NCBI GenBank assembly: GCA_900546455.1
Contig: URCS01000005.1
Location: 1 to 51,351 of the forward strand
Length of the DNA: 51,351 nucleotides
Direction: 5' to 3'
From: an uncultured Collinsella sp.
Lineage (GTDB): Bacteria > Actinomycetota > Coriobacteriia > Coriobacteriales > Coriobacteriaceae
The notes under the pieces were generated by a model. The model made no database searches and was not told the DNA's origin. It saw only the letters and a list, made by a program, of their open reading frames with translations. This document shows, one piece after another, positions 8,951 to 17,978 of the stretch. The number at the start of each line of letters is the position of its first letter. Within the stretch, counting starts at the first letter, position 1. The translations under genes were made by a program, and so were the position numbers.

Positions 8951-9604
8951 CTACCCCCTCAGCTCGGACAGGTCGCGCGCATCGAGCGAGTGGGATTCGT
9001 CCCAAATGCGACGCACGACGATGGACATGATGATGACGGCAAAGATGGCGTCGGTGGCGATACCGATCTCGATGATCTCGGGAGCGGTGGGGGCCAAAAG
9101 CGCGAGCGTCACATGGCTGCCGTTTTCCATAAGGCAGTATCCAAAGATCTGCTTCATGATGTTGCGCTGCGAAATGATGCAGGTGAGGCCCACAAAGAAG
9201 TGAGCGAAGCTAATAGCGAGCGCAGGCGTTGCGACCTCGGCCGTGGGCAGGCTGATCTGCGTCACGACGGCAAAGCAAATCGCGACCTCGACGGCGATGA
9301 TGCAGATGGCCCACGCGGGCTTAAGGCCGGCCTTGAGCGATGCGTCGCTCGGCTCACCCATCTTCTTGTATGCGCGGTTGAGGATATAAGGGACCAGGAC
9401 GACCTTGGTGATAAAGGCAGATCCAGCCCACATAAGCAGCTCCTGCGCACCGGTGGTGGCACCGAGCGTGGCGAGCAGTCCCACGAGCACCAGCGACTGC
9501 ACCGCATACCAGCTGATGGCGTGCTTGATGTTCTTGGAGACAACCACCATGGTGGACGTGACGATCAGAAGGCCGCCAAGGATGTTGACGATCGAATAAC
9601 CCAT
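8951..9604 (-). CDS. hyfE: Hydrogenase-4 membrane subunit HyfE
   Basis: 217-residue membrane protein with about six hydrophobic segments (for example VNILGGLLIVTSTMVVVSKN and IISQRNIMKQIFGYCLMENG). The C-terminal half resembles NuoK/MrpC, as in HyfE. It is found only in Hyf-type, not Hyc-type, complexes. The ATG at 9604 follows TTAGGAGG. It sits between hyfD and hyfF in the canonical E. coli hyf order. Confidence 0.9.
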   Translation of the reverse strand: MGYSIVNILGGLLIVTSTMVVVSKNIKHAISWYAVQSLVLVGLLATLGATTGAQELLMWAGSAFITKVVLVPYILNRAYKKMGEPSDASLKAGLKPAWAICIIAVEVAICFAVVTQISLPTAEVATPALAISFAHFFVGLTCIISQRNIMKQIFGYCLMENGSHVTLALLAPTAPEIIEIGIATDAIFAVIIMSIVVRRIWDESHSLDARDLSELRG

Positions 9605-9617
9605 GTCGTTCTACCTC

Positions 9618-11075
9618 CTAACCGATCCAGCTGGCCGAAAGCGGGCCGCTGACGATAACCATGATGATGAGCACGATGAACACGAACGCCATCGCGCGGG
9701 GAAGCGGGGCTCCCGCAGCGACCTCGTCGCTCGGCTCGCCGGGCAGGCAATAGCCCATCCACTTGAGGAACCAGGCGAAGGTGGCGACGGTTTCGGCGAC
9801 CATGATGCACACGAGCACCAGGATCGCGACGTTGCCGGCACCCACGGAGAAGCCGCCGGCGATGATCTGGAACTTCGAGAAGAACGTGTTCATGGGCGGT
9901 ACGCCGGCAATGGCGAGTGCCGCGACACCAAAGCCCACGCCCGAGATCGGGTACTTCTTTACGATGCCGCGAAGCTTGGGCAGCATACGCGTGCCGAGCG
10001 TAAAGGAGAACGAACCGGCGATCAAGAAGAACAGCGTCTTGGCGAAAGCGTGGTTAAAGATGTGGCACACGGCACCGTCAAAGGCCAGCTGGCTGCCAAA
10101 GACCGAAAGGCCCAGACCAAAGAACACATAGGAGAGCTGGGCGATCGTGGAGAAGGCCAGCAGACGCTTCATGTCCTTTTGCGGCAGGTACATAAGGAAA
10201 CCAAAGAGCATGGTGACCATGGCGTCGATAATGGCGACCCAGCCCACGATCTCGGGAATCTCGCCGGCAGAGACGAGTGCGCGCGCGAACACGCACACGC
10301 CGACCTTGACCATCGAGGCACCATGCAGGTAGGCCGAAACAGGCGTCGGCGCCTCCATGGCCGAAGGCAGCCACATGTACATGGGGACCTGTGCGGACTT
10401 GGCCCAGGCCGCAAACAGCACGAGCAAAAGGACGATGGCCTTGAGCTTGGCGTCGAGGCCGGCAATCGCGGTAATGGCGAAGGTGCCGGTGTGGGCAAAC
10501 ACAATGGCGGCGCCCAGATACAGGCCGAGCGCACCGATATGCGTGATGATCAGGGCCTTCATGCCGGCCTTCTTGGCCGTAGGCGACATGTAGTAGCTAA
10601 TGAGGCCCCAAGAGCACGCACCCGTGATCTCAAAGAACACGAGCTGGCCCAAAAGGGTCGAGCTGTACACGAGGCCGGCCATGGCGCCGATGAAGGTCGC
10701 GAGGTACGCGTAGAAGCGACGACGCGGCGCGTCGGGATGCTCACGGTTATTCTCGCTCATATAGGGAATCGAATAGATCACGACAAGCAGGCCGATACCC
10801 ACAAAGGCGGGCGCGAGCAGCGTGCTCATGCGATCGAAGGTGAATCCCATGACGAGGGTCTGCCCAAACGAGATCAGGGGGACCTGCGTGTCGGGCATGC
10901 CGGCGCCGGCGAAATTCGCGGCGAGGGCAATGGTGCAGACCGTCGAGACGGCGGCACCCAAAACGCTGAACCACTTGGCGTACGGACGGGGGAACAGGGC
11001 GACGAGCACCGAGGCCACCATCGGGGCCGCGATAGCGACCAAGCCGAGAAGGGACAGACTGACTGCAAATGACAT
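9618..11075 (-). CDS. hyfD: Hydrogenase-4 membrane subunit HyfD (antiporter-like)
   Basis: 485 residues; NuoM/NuoN-like membrane protein with about 14 helices. Conserved stretches include FFEITGACSWGLISYY (Glu of TM5), AKSAQVPMYMWLPSAMEAPTPVSAYLHGASMVK and HIFNHAFAKTLFFLIAGS. Length matches E. coli HyfD (479). The ATG at 11075 follows GAGAAGGGAG. Together with HyfB and HyfF it makes three antiporter-like subunits, suggesting substantial ion pumping coupled to H2 evolution (inference). Confidence 0.92.
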   Translation of the reverse strand: MSFAVSLSLLGLVAIAAPMVASVLVALFPRPYAKWFSVLGAAVSTVCTIALAANFAGAGMPDTQVPLISFGQTLVMGFTFDRMSTLLAPAFVGIGLLVVIYSIPYMSENNREHPDAPRRRFYAYLATFIGAMAGLVYSSTLLGQLVFFEITGACSWGLISYYMSPTAKKAGMKALIITHIGALGLYLGAAIVFAHTGTFAITAIAGLDAKLKAIVLLLVLFAAWAKSAQVPMYMWLPSAMEAPTPVSAYLHGASMVKVGVCVFARALVSAGEIPEIVGWVAIIDAMVTMLFGFLMYLPQKDMKRLLAFSTIAQLSYVFFGLGLSVFGSQLAFDGAVCHIFNHAFAKTLFFLIAGSFSFTLGTRMLPKLRGIVKKYPISGVGFGVAALAIAGVPPMNTFFSKFQIIAGGFSVGAGNVAILVLVCIMVAETVATFAWFLKWMGYCLPGEPSDEVAAGAPLPRAMAFVFIVLIIMVIVSGPLSASWIG

Positions 11076-11090
11076 TGTTTCTCCCTTCTC

Positions 11091-12017
11091 CTACACGCCG
11101 ACGACCACGAAGACAAACGCCAGAACGGCGATGCCCACGACGGCCCAGGTCTGATTGCCAAGCACCTTAAAACGCGAACGTGAGCAGGAGTTCTCGATCA
11201 CGCCGCACACGACAAAGTCGATCAGGCACTTCACCAGGAAGATGACTGCGCCCAGAACGGCGGCGGCGCCCACGGTCGCGGGCTCGCCCCAGGGGACGAA
11301 GATCGCGCAGAACCAGGCGACGACCAGGACCTGCTTCATGGACATGGCGAGCTTGGCCATCGCAAGCGACGGGCCGGAAAGCTCGGCGAGCGGACCCTCC
11401 TGAAGCTCCTGCTCGGCCTCGGCCTGATCAAACGGCAGCTTGCCGAGTTCCATGTAGCAGGCAATCGCAAAGGCGATGCCGGCGAGGATCACGGCGACCG
11501 GCGCGTCGACGACGCCCGTCATGATGTGCTGACCCATGGTGGCGATGTCGGTGGAACCGCACACCAGGGCGGCGGCAAACAGCGCCAGCAGCATGGACGG
11601 CTCGATGAGCACGCTCATGAGCAGCTCGCGGACGCCGCCGATACCGGCGTAGGCGTTGGACGAATCCACACCGCAGAGGGCGAAGAAGAAGCGGGCGAGC
11701 GCCAGGCTGTACATGATGGTGATGGCGTCACCAAAGACCGGGATGGGGCTTTGTGCCGTAAAGAGCGGCAGGCCCATCGCGAGCATAAAGGCGACGGCGA
11801 AGAACAGCGGCGGCATAATGCGCAGCGCAAAGCTCGCGTCCTCGCTCTGGGACTCGGGGCGCGCAAAGAGCTTGGCCAGGTCGCGGTAGTCCTGCATGAT
11901 GCTGGGGCCGCGACGGTTGTGCATCTTGGCGCGAATCACGCGGCCGAGACCGGAGAAGAAAGGCGCGACGGCCATAACGACCACGCCCTGCAGAACGGCA
12001 AGTACGATGTTGTTCAT
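11091..12017 (-). CDS. hyfC: Hydrogenase membrane anchor HyfC (NuoH-like)
   Basis: 308 residues, about eight membrane segments; NuoH/HycD/HyfC family. Diagnostic cytoplasmic loops are RVIRAKMHNRRGPSIMQDYRDLAKLF near the N-terminus and GKLPFDQAEAEQELQEGPLAELSG in the middle, the latter an acidic loop that contacts the hydrogenase arm. The ATG at 12017 is preceded by GGAGGGGAG. It anchors the soluble HyfG/HyfI module to the membrane arm. Confidence 0.93.
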   Translation of the reverse strand: MNNIVLAVLQGVVVMAVAPFFSGLGRVIRAKMHNRRGPSIMQDYRDLAKLFARPESQSEDASFALRIMPPLFFAVAFMLAMGLPLFTAQSPIPVFGDAITIMYSLALARFFFALCGVDSSNAYAGIGGVRELLMSVLIEPSMLLALFAAALVCGSTDIATMGQHIMTGVVDAPVAVILAGIAFAIACYMELGKLPFDQAEAEQELQEGPLAELSGPSLAMAKLAMSMKQVLVVAWFCAIFVPWGEPATVGAAAVLGAVIFLVKCLIDFVVCGVIENSCSRSRFKVLGNQTWAVVGIAVLAFVFVVVGV

Positions 12018-12029
12018 GCTCTCCCCTCC

Positions 12030-14048
12030 TTAACCCATTTGCACGGCGAGCACGAGGAACACCACGAGTGCCGCGACGATGTAGCAGATATAGATGCTGT
12101 AGTTGCCGCCTTCGAGCTTAGTCGCGAGGTCGGCGAGCTTCTCGACACCCTTATGCGGGGCATCGACGAGAACCTTGTCGGGTACGGGCTCCACAGCCTC
12201 GGCCACACCGGTGAGCTTCTGGAAGAAGTGCGCGATGGACCAGCAGACGGCCGTGCAGCGGTCGCGCAGCGTGTAGAGCGGCTGCATAAACCAGGACACC
12301 TCGGAGGCAAAGGTCGTGGCCACGACGGGCATATGCTCGTTGGGAGCATAACCGCATGCCCACGGCTGGGACCTCTGCACCTTGCCGACGGTCTTGAGCT
12401 TGCGATAGCCGCAGGCAAGGCCGACGAGCACCACGAGCGCAATAGCGATCGCGGGCGTGGAGGTGGCAGCGCCGGAGTATTGGTTCATGAGCTCCATGCC
12501 CTCGGCGGCAAATACGCCACCGTACGGATGCAGCACGGACGCGGCGACATCGACCAGCACGGGCGCGATCACGGGAGCGCCAATGCCCAGCACGACGCAG
12601 ATGGCCGCGAGCAGGCCCTGTGCAAACACCATGGGGGCAGGAACCTCCTTGGCATTGGCCGCGGCCTCGGAGCGGGGCGCGGAGGCAAAGGAGACGCCAT
12701 AGGCCTTGACGAAGCACGTGACGGCCAGTGCGCCGGTAATTGCGAGCGCGACGGCAGCGAACACGGCCACGATCATGACGGCCTTGTCGCCCTGCATGGC
12801 GGCGTTAAACAGCGACTGGTAGGTAAACCACTCGGACACAAATCCGTTGAAGGGCGGGATGGCCGAGATGGCAAGCGCGCCAATAAGGAAGCAGATGGCC
12901 GTTGCCGGCATACGACGGAACAGGCCGCCCATCTTCTCCATATTGCGCGTACCCGTGGAGTACAGCAGCGCACCGGCGCCCAAGAACAGCTCGCCCTTAA
13001 ACATCGCGTGGTTAAACGTGTGGTAGAGGGCGGCCATCAGAGCCAGGACGGCGATGCCGACAGAGTTGAGCGCCATGGCGGCCATGGAAGCGCCGACGCC
13101 GAGCAGAATGATGCCGATGTTCTCGACGGAGTGATAGGCCAGCAGGCGCTTGATGTCATGCTCCTGCAGAGCGAAGGCCACGCCGAGGACCGACGAGATC
13201 GCACCGAAGACCATGACCATAAGGCCCCACCAGACCTGAACGCCCGAGGCGGAGAGCAGGTCGAGACCCACCTTGAGGATGCCGAAAATACCGATCTTGA
13301 TCATGCCGCCGGACATGAGGGCCGACACGTTGGACGGCGCCTCGGGATGTGCCTTGGGCAGCCAGCCGTGCAGCGGGATGATACCGGCCTTGGCGCCAAA
13401 GCCAAAGAAGGCGAGCACGAAGCACACGGATGCGACCGCGGGGCTAAACTGCGTGGCGCGGAAATCCGCAAAGGCAAACGAGCCACCGGCGAAGTTGGTC
13501 ATGGTGAGGAAGCTCGCCATGATGAGCACAAAGCCCACGTGCGCGATCACAAAGTAAAGCCAACCGCCATGGATGGAGTTCTCATTCTCCTCGATCACGA
13601 CCAGGAAGTACGAGGTCAGCGACATGAGCTCAAAGGCGACCAGGAACCAAAACACGTTGTCGGCGGTGATGACGAGCATCATGGACGCCACGAAGGTGTT
13701 AAAGAAGAAGCCGGCGCGGCCCTTTTTGCCCGGGTACTCATCAAAGTAGTTGAGACCGTAGATCGAACCGGCAAACGCGAGCACCGAGATGAGCGCCACG
13801 AACAGGCCGGACAGCTGATTGAGCAGCAGCTGGAAATGGGCAAACGGGAAGAACACGATGGTGTCGACCGACGTGACATCGCCCAGCACGGCCTGGATAC
13901 CGGCCACAAACGAAAGCACCGCGGCGGCGGCGCCGATAAGGCAGCCGGCGGTCTTGGCGGCGTTATCGGCCTTGATCAGCAGAACCGAAGCGAGCGCACC
14001 GATGCACGAGACGGCAAGCGATGCGATAAACAGCGTCATGCTATCCAT
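12030..14048 (-). CDS. hyfB: Hydrogenase membrane subunit HyfB (NuoL-like)
   Basis: 672 residues, about 16 hydrophobic segments; NuoL/HycC/HyfB family. Conserved parts include LVAFELMSLTSYFLVV (TM5 Glu), AKAGIIPLHGWLPKAHPEAPSNVSALMSG and YHTFNHAMFKGELFLGAGALLY (His/Lys of the proton path). The C-terminal 150 residues carry the extra helices typical of HyfB/HycC. It starts at ATG 14048 and overlaps the 3' end of hyfA by 8 nt, implying translational coupling. Confidence 0.93.
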   Translation of the reverse strand: MDSMTLFIASLAVSCIGALASVLLIKADNAAKTAGCLIGAAAAVLSFVAGIQAVLGDVTSVDTIVFFPFAHFQLLLNQLSGLFVALISVLAFAGSIYGLNYFDEYPGKKGRAGFFFNTFVASMMLVITADNVFWFLVAFELMSLTSYFLVVIEENENSIHGGWLYFVIAHVGFVLIMASFLTMTNFAGGSFAFADFRATQFSPAVASVCFVLAFFGFGAKAGIIPLHGWLPKAHPEAPSNVSALMSGGMIKIGIFGILKVGLDLLSASGVQVWWGLMVMVFGAISSVLGVAFALQEHDIKRLLAYHSVENIGIILLGVGASMAAMALNSVGIAVLALMAALYHTFNHAMFKGELFLGAGALLYSTGTRNMEKMGGLFRRMPATAICFLIGALAISAIPPFNGFVSEWFTYQSLFNAAMQGDKAVMIVAVFAAVALAITGALAVTCFVKAYGVSFASAPRSEAAANAKEVPAPMVFAQGLLAAICVVLGIGAPVIAPVLVDVAASVLHPYGGVFAAEGMELMNQYSGAATSTPAIAIALVVLVGLACGYRKLKTVGKVQRSQPWACGYAPNEHMPVVATTFASEVSWFMQPLYTLRDRCTAVCWSIAHFFQKLTGVAEAVEPVPDKVLVDAPHKGVEKLADLATKLEGGNYSIYICYIVAALVVFLVLAVQMG

Positions 14049-14658
14049 TGTTTACGCTCCCTTCTGCTTTCTCGGAGAGGCCCTGGGCCACAGCGGTAAC
14101 GTCGACGACCGGACCGTTTTCAATCGAGCGCAGGCGCTTGGCCTCGTCGAGTTCGCGATCGGCCGCGCCGCCCATAACGGTCAGCGCCTTGGTGGGGCAC
14201 GCCGCCACACAATGCGGGCCGTCCGGATCGAAGGCGCACAGGTCGCACTTGACAGCGCAGGCGTACTGGCCGGGAGCCCACGTAAGCAGGCTGCTCAGGG
14301 ACTTAGGATACGAAGGCGTCGGGTCGCACATGCCTGCGACACCGGCGATAGACGTGCCATCGGGATGGATGGCTCCGAAGGGGCACGCGATGGCGCACAG
14401 CCTGCACCCGATGCACTCCTGCTCCTTGACGTGGATGCGATCGCCATCGTGCTCGATGGCATTCACCGGGCAAACCTCGGCGCAGGGGGCACCCTCGCAA
14501 TGGTGGCAGGCAAGGGCGGCCGAAATACCGCCGGTCTTCACGAGCGCCAGGCGCGGCGTATCTTGAAGACCCTGCATCCGGTGGGCGTCGGCACAGGCGG
14601 ACTGGCATGTTCCGCAGCCGATGCACCTCTCCGGGTTGATGTCGATGAAGCGGTTCAT
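14041..14658 (-). CDS. hyfA: Four-cluster ferredoxin HyfA/HycB (FdhF partner)
   Basis: 205 residues with four [4Fe-4S] motifs: CIGCGTCQSAC, CHHCEGAPCAEVC, CIGCRLCAIAC and CDLCAFDPDGPHCVAAC. HycB/HyfA subunits carry electrons from FdhF to the hydrogenase ferredoxin. Start placed at ATG 14658 with GAAAGGAAG; an in-frame GTG two codons upstream is possible. It is closely related to the HydN-like protein at 17034-17552. The tail after the last cluster is about 50 residues. Confidence 0.92.
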   Translation of the reverse strand: MNRFIDINPERCIGCGTCQSACADAHRMQGLQDTPRLALVKTGGISAALACHHCEGAPCAEVCPVNAIEHDGDRIHVKEQECIGCRLCAIACPFGAIHPDGTSIAGVAGMCDPTPSYPKSLSSLLTWAPGQYACAVKCDLCAFDPDGPHCVAACPTKALTVMGGAADRELDEAKRLRSIENGPVVDVTAVAQGLSEKAEGSVNNG

Positions 14659-14680
14659 CCCCACTTCCTTTCAAAATAAC

Positions 14681-14715
14681 GGGCCGGGCTCCCGAACGTA
14701 CGGGACGCCCGGCCC
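14681..14715 (-). terminator. Hairpin between fdhF and hyfA
   Basis: GGGCCGGGC and GCCCGGCCC form a 9-bp G+C stem with a 17-nt inner segment. On the minus strand it is followed only by GTTATTTTG, so termination should be partial at most. It may set the fdhF-to-hyf transcript ratio or protect the fdhF 3' end after processing. Confidence 0.5.
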
Positions 14716-14736
14716 AAAAAGCCAACGAGAACGGGA

Positions 14737-16959
14737 CTACACGATTTGATTCACGTGCATCTCGTCGTCGAACTTGGCGGCGCCGGGCTCAACATCCTGG
14801 GGAGCGGCGGCGTCCACCAGAGCCTGCTTGAGCTCGGTGTACTGACGCTCCACCTCGCCCTCGGCCCAGACCTGGTCGGCGATAGCGTCGACCTGGCAGG
14901 CGGAGAACTTGTCCTCGGGCGTATGCGAGACCGGGTCGACCTTGTGAATGGTCAGCTCGTTGCACTTGCCGATCCACCACTGGTAGGTCATGTAGACCGT
15001 GCCCTTATTGATGCGGTCGCTCACATCGGCGCGGCTGTATACCTGGCCGCGGCGGCTGTGAATCGAGACGATGTCGCCGTTCTTGATGCCGCGCGCCTGG
15101 GCGTCCGCGGGATTCATGCGGACAAAGCCGGGCTCGTCGGCAAGCAGCGCCAGCGTCTTGCAGTTGCCGGTCATCGAGCGGCAGCTGTAGTGGCCGACCT
15201 CGCGGACGGTGCACAGGATGAGCGGGTACTCATCGTCGGGAAGCTCGGAGGGCGCCTCCCAGTCGTGCGCCATCAGGTTGGCGCGGCCGTCCTTGGTGGT
15301 GAACTTGCCACCAGCGAACATGTCGGCCGTACCGTGGTCGTTCACGTCGGTGCTCTTGACGGGCCACTGGGCGTAGCCGCCCTCGGGAGCCATCTTCTCG
15401 TAGGTCGCGCCCACAAAGTTGGGGCACAGGCTAATGCACTCGTTCCAGATCTGCTCGGTGTTGTCGTAGTGCATGGGGTAGCCCATACGCGTGGACAGGT
15501 CCGCGAAGATCTCCCAGTCGTGGCGGCACTCGCCCTTGGGCGGAACGGCCGCGTCAAAGTGCTGGAAGCTACGGTCGGATGCGGTAAAGACACCCTCGTG
15601 CTCGCCCCAAGAGGTGGCAGGCAGGATGACGTCGGCGAGCATGGTCGTCTGCGTCATAAAGATGTCCTGGCAGATGAACAGGTCCAGCTCGGAGAGCGTC
15701 TTGCGCATTCCGGCCGAATCGGGCTCAGTCTGGACCGGGTCCTCGCCGTAGTTGTAGAAGCAGTGCACCTTGCCCTCGTCGACCAGGTGACCCAGGTCGG
15801 TGAGCTTGTAGCCCTCCTCGAGCGGGAGCTTTTCCTCGGGCACGCCCCAAGCCTTGGCAAACTTGGCACGCACTGCCGGGTCGGTGACTTTCTGGTAGCC
15901 AGGGTACAGGTTGGGCAGCATGCCCATATCGCAGGAGCCCTGGACGTTGTTCTGGCCACGCACGGGCGCGAGACCGGAATTGGGTTTGCCGATCTGGCCG
16001 GCAACGCAGGCGATGGAGGCGATGGTGTGCACCGTCTTCAGGTTCTGCTTCTGCTGGCATACGCCCATACCCCAGCCAATGATGGCAGAGGGCTTCGCCG
16101 TGGCGTACATCTCGGCAGCTTGGTGGATCAACGCGGGCTCGACACCCGTGATGTCCTGTACAGATTCGGGAGTGTAGTTCTTGATGGTCTCCCACCACTC
16201 GTCAAAGCCGTTCGTGTGCTCGGCGACGAATTCCTTGTCGTAGAGGCCATCGTTGACCAGACAGTTGGCAAAGGCGTTGAGGAACGCAACGTTGCAACCG
16301 TTCTTGATCGGAAGGTAGAGATCGGCGATACGCGCGGTTTCGATATGGCGCGGATCGGCGACGATGATCTTGCAACCCTTTTCTTTGGCTCGCACGATAC
16401 GCCTTGCGACGATGGGGTGCGAATCGGCAGGGTTATAGCCGAAGAGGAAAATGCAGCCCGCATCCTCCATACCGGGGATGGAGCATGACATGCAACCTGA
16501 ACCAACCGTGTCCATCAGACCGAGGACAGTAGGGCCGTGTCAAGTACGTGCGCAGTTGTCCACGCTGTGGGTGCCGATGCACGCACGCGTAAACTTCTGC
16601 ATGACGTAGTTCGCCTCATTGCCGCCGCCTCGCGAAGAGCCGGTGGTCATGACAGCGTTAGGACCATATTCGTCAATTATGGCCTGCATCTTAGATGCGG
16701 TGAAATCCAGTGCCTCGTCCCAGCTTACGCGCTCGAGATCCGCGCCCTTAGTGCGGCGGATCATCGGGTGCAGTACGCGAGGAGTCAAGATCTTGGTGTC
16801 GTTGATGAAGTCGTAGCCGCTCATACCCTTAAGGCACAGCTCGCCCTGATTGGTGATGCCGTTGAGCGGTTCGGTACCCACGACCTGGCCGTTTTGGACC
16901 AGGAGGTTAAACTGGCAACCGGCGCCGCAGTACGGGCAGATCACTTTATGCTTCTCCAT
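14737..16959 (-). CDS. fdhF: Formate dehydrogenase H, selenocysteine-containing
   Basis: Catalytic subunit oxidising formate to CO2 at a Mo-bis-MGD site. The reading frame runs through an in-frame TGA (16540-16542), flanked by NCART and HGPTVLGL, exactly where E. coli FdhF has Sec140-His141. Reading it as Sec gives 740 residues, with Sec at residue 140. Cluster ligands C8, C11, C15 and C42 (CPYCGAGC and LCLKG) also match E. coli numbering. A SECIS-like hairpin lies just 3' of the TGA. Read with UGA as stop it would appear as two separate ORFs. The start ATG 16959 follows AAGGAGGG. It forms the FHL formate-oxidising arm with HyfA and the HydN-like protein. It needs selenium and molybdenum, which explains the sel and mod clusters nearby. 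Confidence 0.96.
16501..16542 (-). promoter_or_regulatory. Bacterial SECIS element with recoded UGA (fdhF)
   Basis: On the mRNA strand the UGA is followed by a hairpin with stem TGTCC/GGACA and apical part containing GGTCTG. The E. coli fdhF SECIS has the same apical GGUCUG at the same distance from UGA. It should bind SelB carrying Sec-tRNA(Sec). Confidence 0.88.
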
Positions 16960-17033
16960 GACACCCTCCTTCCTTTCTCTGCTACCGAATACTCGGTACT
17001 TATTTGACAATCATTGGGCCTGTCGCCCGACGC

Positions 17034-17552
17034 TTACGCCTCGTTTTCGATGGTGGCGCGGGCACGCTCGGCAGTCAGCTCCGCCAAACGTTCCTCGTCT
17101 ACCAGGGTGAGGCCCTTGGTCGGGCACGCCTCGGCACACGCCGGACCGCCGGGACGGTCCACGCACAGGTCGCACTTGAGCACGAAGCTCTTAGTCTGCG
17201 AACCCACGCGCACGTCACCCATCAAGACGGGGACCTGCGTGGTCGCCACGCTCACGGCACCAAAGGGGCATGCCATGACGCAGCTCTTGCAGCCGATGCA
17301 GTTGTCCTCGTTGACGCCGATGCGATGGTTCTTTGGATCAAAGAACAAGGCGCCCGTAGGACAGGCCTTCGCGCACGGGGCATCCTCGCAGTGATGGCAA
17401 GCCACCGGTGCGGAGATCTCGTACGTACGCGTCACGCGCAGGCGCGGCGCGGCGATGTTACCGGGGATGTCGTGCGCCTCGATACACGCCGCCATGCAGG
17501 TTTGACACCCGATGCAGCGCGAAGAATCGGCTACGACTCGCTTATTACCCAT
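17034..17552 (-). CDS. hydN: HydN-like four-cluster ferredoxin
   Basis: 172 residues with four ferredoxin motifs: CIGCQTCMAAC, CHHCEDAPCAKAC, CIGCKSCVMAC and CDLCVDRPGGPACAEAC. It is first in the run, 74 nt ahead of fdhF. In E. coli, hydN encodes a related protein linked to FdhF activity. The ATG at 17552 has AGGAGGGAG 8 nt upstream; 58 further in-frame codons extend upstream but contain no protein-like sequence. It may be the direct electron acceptor of FdhF, alternative to HyfA, or help its maturation. The gene symbol is by similarity of type and position. Confidence 0.85.
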   Translation of the reverse strand: MGNKRVVADSSRCIGCQTCMAACIEAHDIPGNIAAPRLRVTRTYEISAPVACHHCEDAPCAKACPTGALFFDPKNHRIGVNEDNCIGCKSCVMACPFGAVSVATTQVPVLMGDVRVGSQTKSFVLKCDLCVDRPGGPACAEACPTKGLTLVDEERLAELTAERARATIENEA

Positions 17553-17729
17553 GTTGTTCACTCCCTCCTGAATCCCTTGCCGGAGAGACCCTGTCGACAT
17601 TGACCCAAGCCGCCCGTGGCCTGGCATCGACGAATCGAATGCATGCGGCGAAACATGCACTCGGTAGAGTTTCTCCAACGATATACAGGTTAAATATACG
17701 CAGTTGCAGGGGGCAAACTTGAGCATAGG

Positions 17730-17755
17730 CCCTGCAATACGGGTGTATTGCAGGG
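17730..17755. repeat. 10-bp inverted repeat upstream of FHL operon (possible operator)
   Basis: CCCTGCAATA, six bases, then TATTGCAGGG: a perfect 10-bp dyad. A third TTGCAGGGG half-site lies at 17704. A single GTTTT follows on the plus strand, so a weak terminator is an alternative, but no gene on that strand ends here. Best read as a regulator binding site for the hydN-fdhF-hyf operon. Confidence 0.5.
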
Positions 17756-17884
17756 GTTTTGGCAGGTTGGAATTATTCTCTAGAAGCTATAAAGGTGAGT
17801 GTATTACATGCGTACGCCTCAGAGATTTTTATGCGCTCTCATTTTGGATGTACTACGCTTGTATTCGTGTTTATGGTTATCAAC

Positions 17885-17912
17885 TTGAGTGAAATAAAGT
17901 AATCGTTATAAG
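17885..17912 (+). promoter_or_regulatory. Candidate promoter of the toxin-antitoxin operon
   Basis: TTGAGT (17885-17890), 16-nt spacer, TATAAG (17907-17912), in an A+T-rich stretch about 65 nt upstream of the antitoxin start. Confidence 0.5.
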
Positions 17913-17978
17913 ATGCTCAAGTATCGGCACATGCCGCATTTGACCGACTATATTGCACGCTCATTAAGGGGGCCAGTG

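Larger units (their letters stand above)
17553..17978. promoter_or_regulatory. Divergent intergenic region, FHL operon / toxin-antitoxin
   Basis: 426 nt without a credible gene, markedly richer in A+T than its surroundings between about 17760 and 17920. It must contain the FHL operon promoter (minus) and the toxin-antitoxin promoter (plus). A clear sigma-54 -24/-12 signature was not found. It holds a 10-bp inverted repeat (17730-17755), a further half copy at 17704, and an AATTATTCTC element at 17771 that is also present upstream of modA. Confidence 0.6.

Noticed and set aside
5411..9652. 1413-codon open frame on the plus strand
   Set aside because: It is antisense to hyfH, hyfG, hyfF and hyfE, has low-complexity His/Gln/Arg/Asp-rich composition, and lacks any domain. 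Long antisense frames are expected opposite GC-rich genes.
11526..14099. 857-codon open frame on the plus strand
   Set aside because: Antisense to hyfC and hyfB, with charged low-complexity composition and no ribosome site.
17730..17760. Intrinsic terminator on the plus strand
   Set aside because: The dyad is followed by only four T and no plus-strand gene ends upstream of it; an operator is more plausible.
17704..17892. 62-codon ORF upstream of the antitoxin
   Set aside because: No ribosome site, atypical composition, and it spans the candidate operator and promoter region.
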